DNA from: Actinophytocola sp. | Lineage (GTDB): Bacteria > Actinomycetota > Actinomycetes > Mycobacteriales > Pseudonocardiaceae | Assembly: GCA_009379975.1 (NCBI GenBank) | Contig: WHSS01000014.1 | Location: 1-42,428 of the forward strand | DNA length: 42,428 bases | Direction of reading: 5' to 3' | In this document: positions 35,520-42,428 of the stretch, piece by piece | Position numbering within the stretch: the stretch's first letter is position 1 | Layout of the letters: every line of letters starts with the position of its first letter | Position numbers and translations under genes: made by a program | The notes under the pieces: generated by a model | Told to the model about the DNA's origin: nothing | Databases searched by the model: none | What the model saw: only the letters and a program-made list of their open reading frames with translations

Positions 35520-36407
35520 ATGAAGGTGCTGCGGAAGGTGAACAGGAAGCTCGGCGCGACCGTGGGCTACGAGGTTAGAAAGGTCAGAAAGGTCGAGCAG
35601 CCCGCGGTCCACGACAAGCCGATCGAGACACCGGAGGAACCCCTCGCCTACCGGCCGCCTGCCGATCCCGGCCTCGATCGGCTGCTGAAGAGGCCGATCT
35701 TCATCATGTCGCCGGTGCGCTCGGGATCGACCCTGCTCCGGCTCATTCTCACCTCCCATTCGGAGCTGCATTCCCCGCACGAACTGCATTTCCGTCGCCT
35801 CGAGGCCAGCTGCTCCACCGGGCTGTGCAAAAAGGCGATGGAGGAGCTCGGGCTGGACCGCGGCGACCTCGAGCACCTGCTCTGGGACCGGGTGATGCAT
35901 CGCGAACTGGTGCGATCCGGGAAATCCACCATCGTGGAGAAGACTCCGAGCAATACCTTCGTGTGGCGGCGCATCGCCGCCTGCTGGCCCGATGCCCGCT
36001 TCATCTTCCTGCTACGGCACCCGATGTCGATCGCCGTGTCCTGGCACGAGGCGGACACGGTGAAGCGAACCTACGAGGAGGCAACGGCCGATGCCCTCCG
36101 CTACATGAACGCGACGCAGCGGGCACGCAAGGCGCTGCCAGGGCACACCGTGCGGTACGAAGACCTCACGGCCGAGCCGGAATCGACGGTCAAGGACCTC
36201 TGCGGGTTCCTCGAGGTCGACTGGGAGCCTGAGATGCTCCAGTACGGCCCCCGGGGTGAGGGAGAGCTGCAGAAAGGCCTCGGCGACTGGAAGGACAAGA
36301 TCGCCAGCGGGGTCATCCAGTCCGGCCGGGAGCTACCGGATCCGGCCGCGGTGCCGAAGTCCCTGCAAAAAATCTGCAAGGCCTGGGGCTATCCGGTCGA
36401 GCGGTAG
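35520..36407 (+). CDS. PAPS-dependent sulfotransferase family protein
   Basis: The 295-residue protein has the 5'-phosphosulfate loop MSPVRSGSTLLRLIL (63-77) and the 3'-phosphate region FIFLLRHPMSIAVSWHEA, the two PAPS-binding signatures of sulfotransferase families. It would transfer sulfate from PAPS to a hydroxyl, here probably on a glycan or glycolipid made by neighbouring genes. A basic N-terminal stretch (1-25) precedes the domain. The ATG at 35520 is 9 bp after the upstream gene, so it belongs to that operon. The acceptor is unknown, and substitution of the catalytic His/Glu base was not tested. Confidence 0.87.
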   Translation: MKVLRKVNRKLGATVGYEVRKVRKVEQPAVHDKPIETPEEPLAYRPPADPGLDRLLKRPIFIMSPVRSGSTLLRLILTSHSELHSPHELHFRRLEASCSTGLCKKAMEELGLDRGDLEHLLWDRVMHRELVRSGKSTIVEKTPSNTFVWRRIAACWPDARFIFLLRHPMSIAVSWHEADTVKRTYEEATADALRYMNATQRARKALPGHTVRYEDLTAEPESTVKDLCGFLEVDWEPEMLQYGPRGEGELQKGLGDWKDKIASGVIQSGRELPDPAAVPKSLQKICKAWGYPVER

Positions 36408-36456
36408 GCGGGGCAGGCCGTGCTCGGTCCGTAGATTTCGCGCGGCTTGCAGGCGG

Positions 36457-36505
36457 AACCAAGGTGCCATCGGACGCCTATACGGCACCCAATGGCACCT
36501 TGGTT
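36457..36505. repeat. Palindromic repeat AACCAAGGTGCCAT
   Basis: Arms 36457-36470 and 36492-36505 are perfect 14-bp complements around a 21-base centre that itself contains GCC-TATAC-GGC. It lies 50 bp past the sulfotransferase stop and 60 bp before the next GT2. It resembles the other extragenic palindromes in the window in layout but has no shared sequence. It could serve as a terminator. Confidence 0.85.
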
Positions 36506-36564
36506 CTAGATCACCTTCCGGGTACCGCATGCGGCATGGCTTGGCCGCCTTATACGGTCTGGGG

Positions 36565-37872
36565 ATGACCAATATTGGCCTCGACATGACCGGCTCCGCG
36601 CCTACCACGGACCGACACGCCCCGGACGACACGGCCGCGCGCGTGGGCACCATCGTCCTGAACTATCGGAACATCGAGGACACGATCCGGTGCGTGGAAG
36701 CGCTGCGGATGAGTGACTTTCTCGATCAGCGGATCCTGGTTGTGGACAACGCCCAAGACGGCCCGGCGACCGCGGCTCTGCGGGACCAGCTCGAACCTGG
36801 AATCACCGTGCTGGCGTCGGGGGACAATCTCGGCTACGCCGGTGGCAACAACTACGGCATCAAATGGGCACTCCAGTGGCAACCGGAGTTCGTTTGGCTC
36901 GTCAACCCCGACGCCGTCGCGAAGCCGAACACGCTCTCGGGGCTCGTACGGGCGGCTGACGCCCATCCCGATGCCGGTATCGTCGGCTGCCGGATGCTGC
37001 AGGGCGGTTCACGGCCGGCGCGGATCGAGTCAAACGGCGGCACCCTTGATCCGGCACGCTGGGGCGCGGCGCCGAAGCGGGATACTGGCCGCTTCGACGG
37101 CGAGGTCACCGAAACGGGCGTGCGGGCTGTCGACTGGGTGTCCGGCGCATGTTTCCTGGTCCGCACCGCGCTGATCGACGACGTGGGATTGCTGCCGGAG
37201 GAGTATTTCCTCTACTACGAAGACACTGATTACTGCCTTCGTGCACAGCGTGCCGGTTGGCGCACCGTAGTCACCCCGGGAACGCGGATGTGGCACTTTC
37301 GGCGGTCATCCGGCGATCTGCCGTCCGCTTCCTACGTCTACTACGTGTGCCGCAACCGGATCCACTTCGGCATGCGGCACTTCAACGCCACGGTGGACGA
37401 CGTGGTCGGACAGCTCGACCGGTTCGTGCAGCGCTGGCGGACTCGTGTCGAGCACCATGCGCCCGAGTTGCTCGGCGCCTATGACGAGATCGTGCGCATG
37501 GCCGTGGCTGACGCGCGGGCCGGTCGACTTGGCCGCGCGACGGAACTCGAGTCGATCCCGTTCTCACCGAAGCGCGCGACCAGCACCGGTGAGGTGGCAC
37601 AGCTGACGGAGGTTCTGGAGCGGGAGCGGAGACTGCGCGCCCGCGATGCCAAACGGTTGCTCGCGAGGATCAAGCAGGACTCGGCGGAAGTGAGCAGGGT
37701 GCGCAAGCTCGAGCGGGCCTTGGAGCGAGAGCGCCGTCACCGCGCGGGTGTCGAGGCGAAGCTCAGAGCACTGCGTTCGAGCAGATCATTCCGCGTCGGT
37801 CGGGTCATCGGTAGGTTGGCTCGTCCCGTCGCGGCGGCGCGTTCGATCGTCAGACGGCGTGCCGTGAAATAG
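36565..37872 (+). CDS. GT2 glycosyltransferase (WbbL/rhamnosyltransferase type) with coiled-coil tail
   Basis: The 435-residue protein has a GT-A catalytic domain (about 25-270) with TIVLNYRNIEDTIRCVEAL, the VDNAQDG and ASGDNLGYAGGNNYGI of the rhamnosyltransferase-like group, VWLVNPDAVAKP at the DXD position, and YYEDTDYCLRAQRAGW. Residues about 345-435 are a charged coiled coil (LTEVLERERRLRARDAKRLLARI) ending in AKLRALRSSRSFRVGRVIGRL and a basic end. The tail closely resembles those of two downstream proteins and may dock the enzymes together or on the membrane. The ATG at 36565 is taken although GGGG is close; an internal ATG at 36586 is possible. Confidence 0.87.
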   Translation: MTNIGLDMTGSAPTTDRHAPDDTAARVGTIVLNYRNIEDTIRCVEALRMSDFLDQRILVVDNAQDGPATAALRDQLEPGITVLASGDNLGYAGGNNYGIKWALQWQPEFVWLVNPDAVAKPNTLSGLVRAADAHPDAGIVGCRMLQGGSRPARIESNGGTLDPARWGAAPKRDTGRFDGEVTETGVRAVDWVSGACFLVRTALIDDVGLLPEEYFLYYEDTDYCLRAQRAGWRTVVTPGTRMWHFRRSSGDLPSASYVYYVCRNRIHFGMRHFNATVDDVVGQLDRFVQRWRTRVEHHAPELLGAYDEIVRMAVADARAGRLGRATELESIPFSPKRATSTGEVAQLTEVLERERRLRARDAKRLLARIKQDSAEVSRVRKLERALERERRHRAGVEAKLRALRSSRSFRVGRVIGRLARPVAAARSIVRRRAVK

Positions 37873-37873
37873 C

Positions 37874-39727
37874 TCAGGGACGCCTGTCGGCACGCTCACC
37901 GGCCGGCTCCGTGGCTTCCCGCCAGAGTGCCGACGCACCACGTTCGGCGCGCTCCCGGCTGAGGTCATCGGGAAGTTCGAGCGGGCTACGCATGGGGAAG
38001 TACCGAGTCAGGAACTCCGACAGCATCTTCCCCTGTTCCTCGATGGCGGCCTCGTCCGAGTCGTCGTCATTGAGACAGAAAACGTCATAGTCGCGCCGGG
38101 TCAGCAGTTTGTCCAGCGTCGCCGGCGTGGCCGGGTTGGACAGGTCCGCATAGGAATAGTGAAGCTTGCCCGGCACCGCGCGACCGGTCAGATATGACCA
38201 GTAATGCTGCAACGCCGAAGGAACCGAGATGTCGTCGGGATGCCGGAACTGATGGGAGGCGGTCGCCTTGAACTCCCCGGGAAACCGGTCCTCGAGCTCC
38301 TGGAGCACACTCAATCGTTGGGGATGCGGTACGTGTTGCAGCTTCTGGGTGACCGTCCGGCCGTGCGCCTGCTCGATCAGGTCACGGTTGTTCTTTGCGG
38401 CCGACATGACCGGGCGATCAGCAACTGACGCGGCGCCTAGCTCCACGTGCAGCTTGGAGGTGAAGAACTTGCTCAACCCATTGCCGTGGAAGAACCGCCG
38501 CGGCGTCGATGGGCGGGCGAAGAACACATCGTCATTGAGATAGAGGAAATGCTCGGACAATCCGGGGATATGGTGCAGCCGTGACTCGATCGCGTGTGAG
38601 TTGAACGTGGGTAGTACGCCCACCTCTCCGAAGATCGTCTGGTGCCTGACGACGGTGATATGGGGAGAGTTCGTGTCGAGCCAGTACGGCAGCTGGTCGT
38701 CGGTCACCAAGAAAATGTGCCGGATCCAGGGGGCGTACTGGTGCAGGGAACGCAAGGAGAACCGGAGTTCGTCCCGGTTGGCGAACCGGGAGACGTTGGT
38801 CGCGAGAGTGCTGACTTCCTCCCGCCGCGTACAGATGGTCAACGCTTCTCGCTGACGCTGTTGCCACTCCGGGTCGGAATCCTCGACCCAGGTGTACACG
38901 GCGTCGATCGGGAAGGTCACGTCGTCGACGCGCGCGGAGGCGAAAGGCCGCAGAGTCGGTACCGGCGAGGCACTGGCGGGGGTAAGCATGCCGGTGAACA
39001 GGTGCTCGGAGCCGGCCGTCGCGGGCACATCATCGGGTAGTGTCTCGGCGACCCGGTTCCGCCGAGGAGCGATCATCATGCCCGGCCGCTCGGGATCGGC
39101 GGACCAGAACTCGATCTCGCAGGCGAACGCCGTGCCCAGCACCAGCGTGCCGCCGGGATCCGTGACGGGGCTGAACACCGCGACCGCGGGTGCCTCGCGA
39201 AGGCCACTGGGCCACTCACCGCTGTCGCTGCGCGCCGGCGACGCGCTCTTCTCGACCGGACGCACGTACACCGCCTCGCCGCGCCACGCGACGCGCACTC
39301 GTTCCAGGATCGCGGAGCGATGCCGGTCGCGGACACCGACGACCGCACGGACGTGGCTGAATCCGGGGACGAAAAAGTACGGCACGGACAGCTCGTCGAG
39401 CAGGTCGGTGACGGCTGTCCGGTTGCCTGCCCGCACGTCGACCGGTGACGCATCGGTGCGAACGCGTGCCACAACGCGCACGCCATCGTCCATGACCAAG
39501 CGGTCCTCACCTGCCGCGAGCAGCGCGGCATCGTGATCGCGCAGCTCGGCCGTTGCCTGCTGCCGATCCGACTCGGATCCCGCGCCATCGCCTGCCGTGG
39601 TGGGCTCCCGATCGGGAGTCGGGCAGGCAGCCGAAACGATCCGCGGCGGCCACGGTACTGCCTGGCGGAGCCTTCTCAACACAGCGCGAGCGTAGATGAT
39701 CGTGTGGCTTGTGTCGCGGACGCCCAT
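37874..39727 (-). CDS. Stealth-family phosphosugar transferase
   Basis: Stealth proteins are hexose-1-phosphoryltransferases that build phosphodiester-linked glycan polymers such as capsules. The 617-residue protein carries conserved region 1 at about 273-288 (FPIDAVYTWVEDSDPEW) and region 2 from about 317 (RDELRFSLRSLHQYAPWIRHIF, LHHIPGLSEHFLYLNDDVFF). Region 3 is ATASHQFRHPDDI and region 4 has YDVFCLNDDD. An unusual 270-residue N-terminal part precedes them. It converges on the GT2 gene with a one-base gap and diverges from the methyltransferase. The substrate sugar is unknown. The ATG at 39727 has no clear ribosome site; a later start is possible. Confidence 0.87.
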   Translation of the reverse strand: MGVRDTSHTIIYARAVLRRLRQAVPWPPRIVSAACPTPDREPTTAGDGAGSESDRQQATAELRDHDAALLAAGEDRLVMDDGVRVVARVRTDASPVDVRAGNRTAVTDLLDELSVPYFFVPGFSHVRAVVGVRDRHRSAILERVRVAWRGEAVYVRPVEKSASPARSDSGEWPSGLREAPAVAVFSPVTDPGGTLVLGTAFACEIEFWSADPERPGMMIAPRRNRVAETLPDDVPATAGSEHLFTGMLTPASASPVPTLRPFASARVDDVTFPIDAVYTWVEDSDPEWQQRQREALTICTRREEVSTLATNVSRFANRDELRFSLRSLHQYAPWIRHIFLVTDDQLPYWLDTNSPHITVVRHQTIFGEVGVLPTFNSHAIESRLHHIPGLSEHFLYLNDDVFFARPSTPRRFFHGNGLSKFFTSKLHVELGAASVADRPVMSAAKNNRDLIEQAHGRTVTQKLQHVPHPQRLSVLQELEDRFPGEFKATASHQFRHPDDISVPSALQHYWSYLTGRAVPGKLHYSYADLSNPATPATLDKLLTRRDYDVFCLNDDDSDEAAIEEQGKMLSEFLTRYFPMRSPLELPDDLSRERAERGASALWREATEPAGERADRRP

Positions 39728-39814
39728 ACTCGGTCCGCCCGGCGGGCTGCCCGGTCACGAGGGCCGATACGATTCAATGCCATCCGTCATTCAGCCGATC
39801 CGTGAGGCCGCGAC

Positions 39815-40765
39815 GTGTCCAAGTACGTGTATTCCTTTGATCCCGACGCGCAGAACAACACAGCGGCTGCCGTGTACCGATTCGCCCGCACCGGGGGAAA
39901 GCGCGTTCTCGACATCGGATCCGGTCCGGGAATCGTCTCTCGCGTCCTTGCCCATGACGACGGACGCGACGTCACCTGCATCGACGCCGATTCAGAGGCC
40001 CTTGCCGAGGCGCGCGACGCCGGCCTGACCAAGACGTTCGAGGTCGACCTGCTCAAGCCGGGCTGGGCTTCGGTGCTGCCGGACAAGCCCTATGACGTGG
40101 TCATCCTCGCCGACGTGCTCGAGCATCTGGTTCGCCCGCAGGACCTCCTGACCACGCTGCGGCAGGAGGAGATCGTTGCCGACGACGGCATGCTCGTGGT
40201 CAGTGTCCCCAACGTCGCGCACGAGTCCCTGATCGCCGAGTTGCTCGGCGGTCACTTCAGCTACACCGCGGCCGGGCTGCTCGACGAGACGCACTTGCGC
40301 TGGTTCACCCGCGACAGCATCACAGCGCTGCTGGAATCAACCGGTCATCTCGTCACCCACGTGCACCGAACCCTGCGCACGACCTCACAGACCCCGCAGT
40401 CGCACCGCGTGATCGAACTGCCCGAGGCCGTGTGGGATGCGCTCGGCGCACTGGGGGAGGACGCGCGGACATACCAGTACGTCATGATCGTCCGCCCGTC
40501 GAGTGCCGCGGGCCAGCTCGCCGCCATGCGGCATCAGCTCGACCAGGAAAGGCGCGAGATGAGCAAGCGGCTTCGGGCAGCTCGGAAGAAGGCAAAGGGG
40601 CTCGACGAACGCCTTGCGCACGAGCGGCGGTCGCATGAGGCGGCCGAAGCGAAGCTCCAGGCGCTGCGCGGGAGCAAGACCTACCGCGCGGGCAGCGCCA
40701 TGCGGAAGCTGGCTCATCCGGTGGCGAGCGCTGGCTCCTTCATACGCGGACGTCCAGCACGTTAG
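39815..40765 (+). CDS. SAM-dependent methyltransferase with coiled-coil tail
   Basis: A 316-residue class I methyltransferase with VLDIGSGPGIVSRVLA (about 31-46), VILADVLEHLVRP and LVVSVPNVAH, typical of small-molecule or sugar methyltransferases. After about 225 it continues into a coiled coil (QLDQERREMSKRLRAARKKAK) and the tail AKLQALRGSKTYRAGSAMRKL, the same module as in the GT2 at 36565 and the small ORF at 41601. The GTG at 39815 follows GAGG. The substrate is unknown; a terminal sugar of a surface chain is likely by context. Confidence 0.87.
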   Translation: MSKYVYSFDPDAQNNTAAAVYRFARTGGKRVLDIGSGPGIVSRVLAHDDGRDVTCIDADSEALAEARDAGLTKTFEVDLLKPGWASVLPDKPYDVVILADVLEHLVRPQDLLTTLRQEEIVADDGMLVVSVPNVAHESLIAELLGGHFSYTAAGLLDETHLRWFTRDSITALLESTGHLVTHVHRTLRTTSQTPQSHRVIELPEAVWDALGALGEDARTYQYVMIVRPSSAAGQLAAMRHQLDQERREMSKRLRAARKKAKGLDERLAHERRSHEAAEAKLQALRGSKTYRAGSAMRKLAHPVASAGSFIRGRPAR

Positions 40766-40776
40766 GCTGCCTGGCC

Positions 40777-41604
40777 GTGACAGAACAAACCGCTTCCGAC
40801 CTCTACCTCGACCTCATGGCTGCCGTGCTCACCCGCTACGGCTTCGAGGGCAGCAACAACACCGTCAACGTGTCGACCGGCTCGTACGCGGGCTATCTCT
40901 GGGACATGCTCCGGGACGAGCTCGGCGACGGGTCGGTCCGGCTGACCAGAACCGGCAAGTTCAACGCCGCCAAGCGCGCGGAAGGCAAGGACTGGCCGGC
41001 GGACGCAGAAACCATGGTCGGTCTGCGAAGACTGACCAACATCCGCACCTGTGTAGAGACCGCACTCGCTGACGGCGTGCCCGGCGATCTCATCGAGACC
41101 GGCGCGTGGCGCGGCGGATCGACGATCTACATGCGGGCGATCCTCGCGGCGCACCAGGTCACCGACCGCGTGGTATGGGTGGCCGACTCGTTCCAGGGCC
41201 TGCCGAAACCCGATGCGCGACGCTACCCCGAAGACGCGGGCGATCAGCACTACACACGAGACGAGCTGGCCGTTTCCCAAGAGCAGGTGCGGGAGAACTT
41301 CAAGCGCTACAACCTGCTTGACGAGCAGGTCCGTTTCCTGCCCGGTTGGTTCGAGGACACGCTTCCGGGCGCGCCGATCGAAAGCCTGGCGTTGCTGCGA
41401 CTCGACGGTGACATGTACGGCTCGACGATGGTGGCCCTCGACAACCTCTACGACAAGGTCGGCTCCGGCGGCTTCGTCGTCGTGGACGACTTCGGAGCCG
41501 TCGGCGCGTGCGCCAGGGCGATCGAGGATTTCCGAAGCAAGCGCGGCATCACCGAGCCGATCGAGAAGATCGACTGGACAGGCGTGTTCTGGCGCAAGTC
41601 ATGA
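40777..41604 (+). CDS. TylF/MycF-family O-methyltransferase
   Basis: The 275-residue product has the family hallmarks DLIETGAWRGGSTIYMRAI, VWVADSFQGLPKPDARRYPED, and RFLPGWFEDTLP with LLRLDGDMYGSTMVAL and VVVDDFGA, as in macrocin 3-O-methyltransferase. Such enzymes are metal-dependent and methylate sugar hydroxyls. The GTG at 40777 is used. The gene follows the other methyltransferase after 11 bp, and its stop overlaps the next start (ATGA). It probably methylates a glycan sugar in this cluster. Confidence 0.92.
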   Translation: MTEQTASDLYLDLMAAVLTRYGFEGSNNTVNVSTGSYAGYLWDMLRDELGDGSVRLTRTGKFNAAKRAEGKDWPADAETMVGLRRLTNIRTCVETALADGVPGDLIETGAWRGGSTIYMRAILAAHQVTDRVVWVADSFQGLPKPDARRYPEDAGDQHYTRDELAVSQEQVRENFKRYNLLDEQVRFLPGWFEDTLPGAPIESLALLRLDGDMYGSTMVALDNLYDKVGSGGFVVVDDFGAVGACARAIEDFRSKRGITEPIEKIDWTGVFWRKS

Positions 41605-41894
41605 CGGCGGAGAACCGAGAAAGCCACGAAGAGACCCAGGTGCAGCAGATTCGAGAGTACGCGGCTCGTGCCCAACGGGACCTGCACGCGCGGCTCGACG
41701 CCGACCTGAAAGCCGCGAAGCAGACCGCACTCAGCGCTCAGCGGCGAGCCGACCACCTGCAGCGACGGACGGAGCGAGCCGAGCGCAAACTCGCCGAACT
41801 GCGCGCGAGCCGGACATGGCGGACGGGAAAGGCCGTGCTTTGGCTTCCGTCCGTTGTGCGCCGAAGGCTCGGCCACCTCCGCGGACGTCGGTAA
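41601..41894 (+). CDS. Small coiled-coil protein with the shared C-terminal tail
   Basis: A 97-residue protein of unknown function, almost entirely charged coiled coil (about 8-70), ending RKLAELRASRTWRTGKAVLWL and a basic end. It has no catalytic domain. The ATG at 41601 overlaps the TylF stop by four bases (ATGA), supporting translation of this frame; longer upstream extensions are rejected. The tail matches those of the GT2 and methyltransferase, so it may link or localise them. Confidence 0.72.
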   Translation: MTAENRESHEETQVQQIREYAARAQRDLHARLDADLKAAKQTALSAQRRADHLQRRTERAERKLAELRASRTWRTGKAVLWLPSVVRRRLGHLRGRR

Positions 41895-41978
41895 CCATCA
41901 CATCGGCGGACCCTTCGGCGCCGCATAGGTACCCAACGGGTCATGGGGTCCACAACTGCGGCGCGGTGGCCGGAGTCT

Positions 41979-42428
41979 TCAGTCCGGCTTTCGCGCCCGC
42001 ACGACGTAGTTCTTCGGCATGCCGGAGCCGGTGTACTTCCAGCGCAGGTCGGCACGCGAGAAGGCCGCTGCCAGCACACGGGCCAACTGTCTCGTGCCCC
42101 ACAACAGCGGCACGAGGTAGACGAGCCGCCATCCGGACGCGAACGCTCGCGGGTTCCGGGGCAGGTCTTGCCGCATCCGGTGAAACTGATAGGAGACGGT
42201 GCCGAAATAGCCCTCGAGCCAGGAAATCTTAATGTCGGTGAAGCCGGCTTTCGAGAACAGGTGGCGCAGCCCGTACTTGGTATAGCGAAAAAAGTCGTAC
42301 GGCTTCTGGTGCTCATGGAAGAACAGCGGGCAGCTGCAGAGGATCTCGCCACCCGGCTTGAGTACTCGATATAACTCGGCCAGCGCGGCTGGCGGGTCAT
42401 CGACATGCTCGAGCACCTGGTTGAACAG
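41979..42428 (-). CDS. SAM-dependent methyltransferase, N-terminus outside window
   Basis: The frame enters from the right edge (LFNQVLEHVDDPPAAL) and runs to a stop at 41979, giving at least 149 residues of the C-terminal half of a class I methyltransferase. VLEHVDDPPAALAELYRVLKPGGEILCSCPLFFHEH is the post-motif region of the Methyltransf_11 type. The SAM-binding loop is not visible. It converges on the coiled-coil gene with an 84-bp gap in which no clear terminator was recognised. Confidence 0.82.
   Translation of the reverse strand: MFNQVLEHVDDPPAALAELYRVLKPGGEILCSCPLFFHEHQKPYDFFRYTKYGLRHLFSKAGFTDIKISWLEGYFGTVSYQFHRMRQDLPRNPRAFASGWRLVYLVPLLWGTRQLARVLAAAFSRADLRWKYTGSGMPKNYVVRARKPD

Overview
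The window reads as chromosome of a high-GC actinobacterium, most likely a Pseudonocardiaceae member close to Amycolatopsis. Evidence: strong G/C preference in third codon positions, frequent GTG starts, a complete Pup-proteasome locus, and short palindromic intergenic repeats of a kind I associate with that group. The genus is an inference, not a database result. No rRNA, tRNA, insertion sequence or CRISPR array was seen.

Left part (1-13250). The window opens inside the 3' end of a cobalamin riboswitch, followed by a perfect 73-bp tandem duplication that carries the start of metH. Next come metH, hisE and hisG; then on the minus strand an O-methyltransferase, an orphan ParA ATPase and a RecB/Cas4-like nuclease; then on the plus strand an M50 site-2-protease homologue with a CBS-like tail and trmI (tRNA m1A58 methyltransferase). 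Three tandem minus-strand paralogues follow: proline-rich or short cytoplasmic N-terminus, one membrane helix, and an outside domain with two cysteines. The order resembles the mycobacterial metH-hisG-hisE-RecB-trmI-mpa region.

Middle (13254-22010) is the Pup-proteasome module: arc/mpa (unfoldase), dop (deamidase/depupylase), pup, prcB, prcA and pafA (ligase), interrupted only by a minus-strand PAP2 plus diacylglycerol-kinase fusion. A 54-bp palindromic element occurs in opposite orientations just after arc and just after pafA, so the pair brackets dop to pafA.

Right part (22176-42428) is a large cell-surface glycan or phospho-polymer region. It starts with a GT2 and a tightly overlapping six-gene minus-strand operon: CDP-alcohol phosphotransferase fused to a degenerate nucleotidyltransferase-like domain, small membrane protein, nucleotidyltransferase, sn-glycerol-1-phosphate dehydrogenase, second CDP-alcohol phosphotransferase, GT2. 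Then follow a GT4, a polysaccharide-pyruvyltransferase/GT8-like fusion, a TarM-like GT4 with a translationally coupled catalysis-free partner, a sulfotransferase, another GT2, a Stealth phosphotransferase, two methyltransferases, a small coiled-coil protein and a partial methyltransferase. Taken together these suggest assembly and decoration of a phosphate-containing surface glycopolymer or lipid headgroup; the product cannot be named from sequence.

The most interesting signals are the glycerol-1-phosphate/CDP-alcohol operon (with one phosphotransferase carrying His in place of the fourth motif Asp), the catalytic plus non-catalytic TarM-like pair, a C-terminal coiled-coil tail shared by three unrelated proteins, and the duplicated metH leader.
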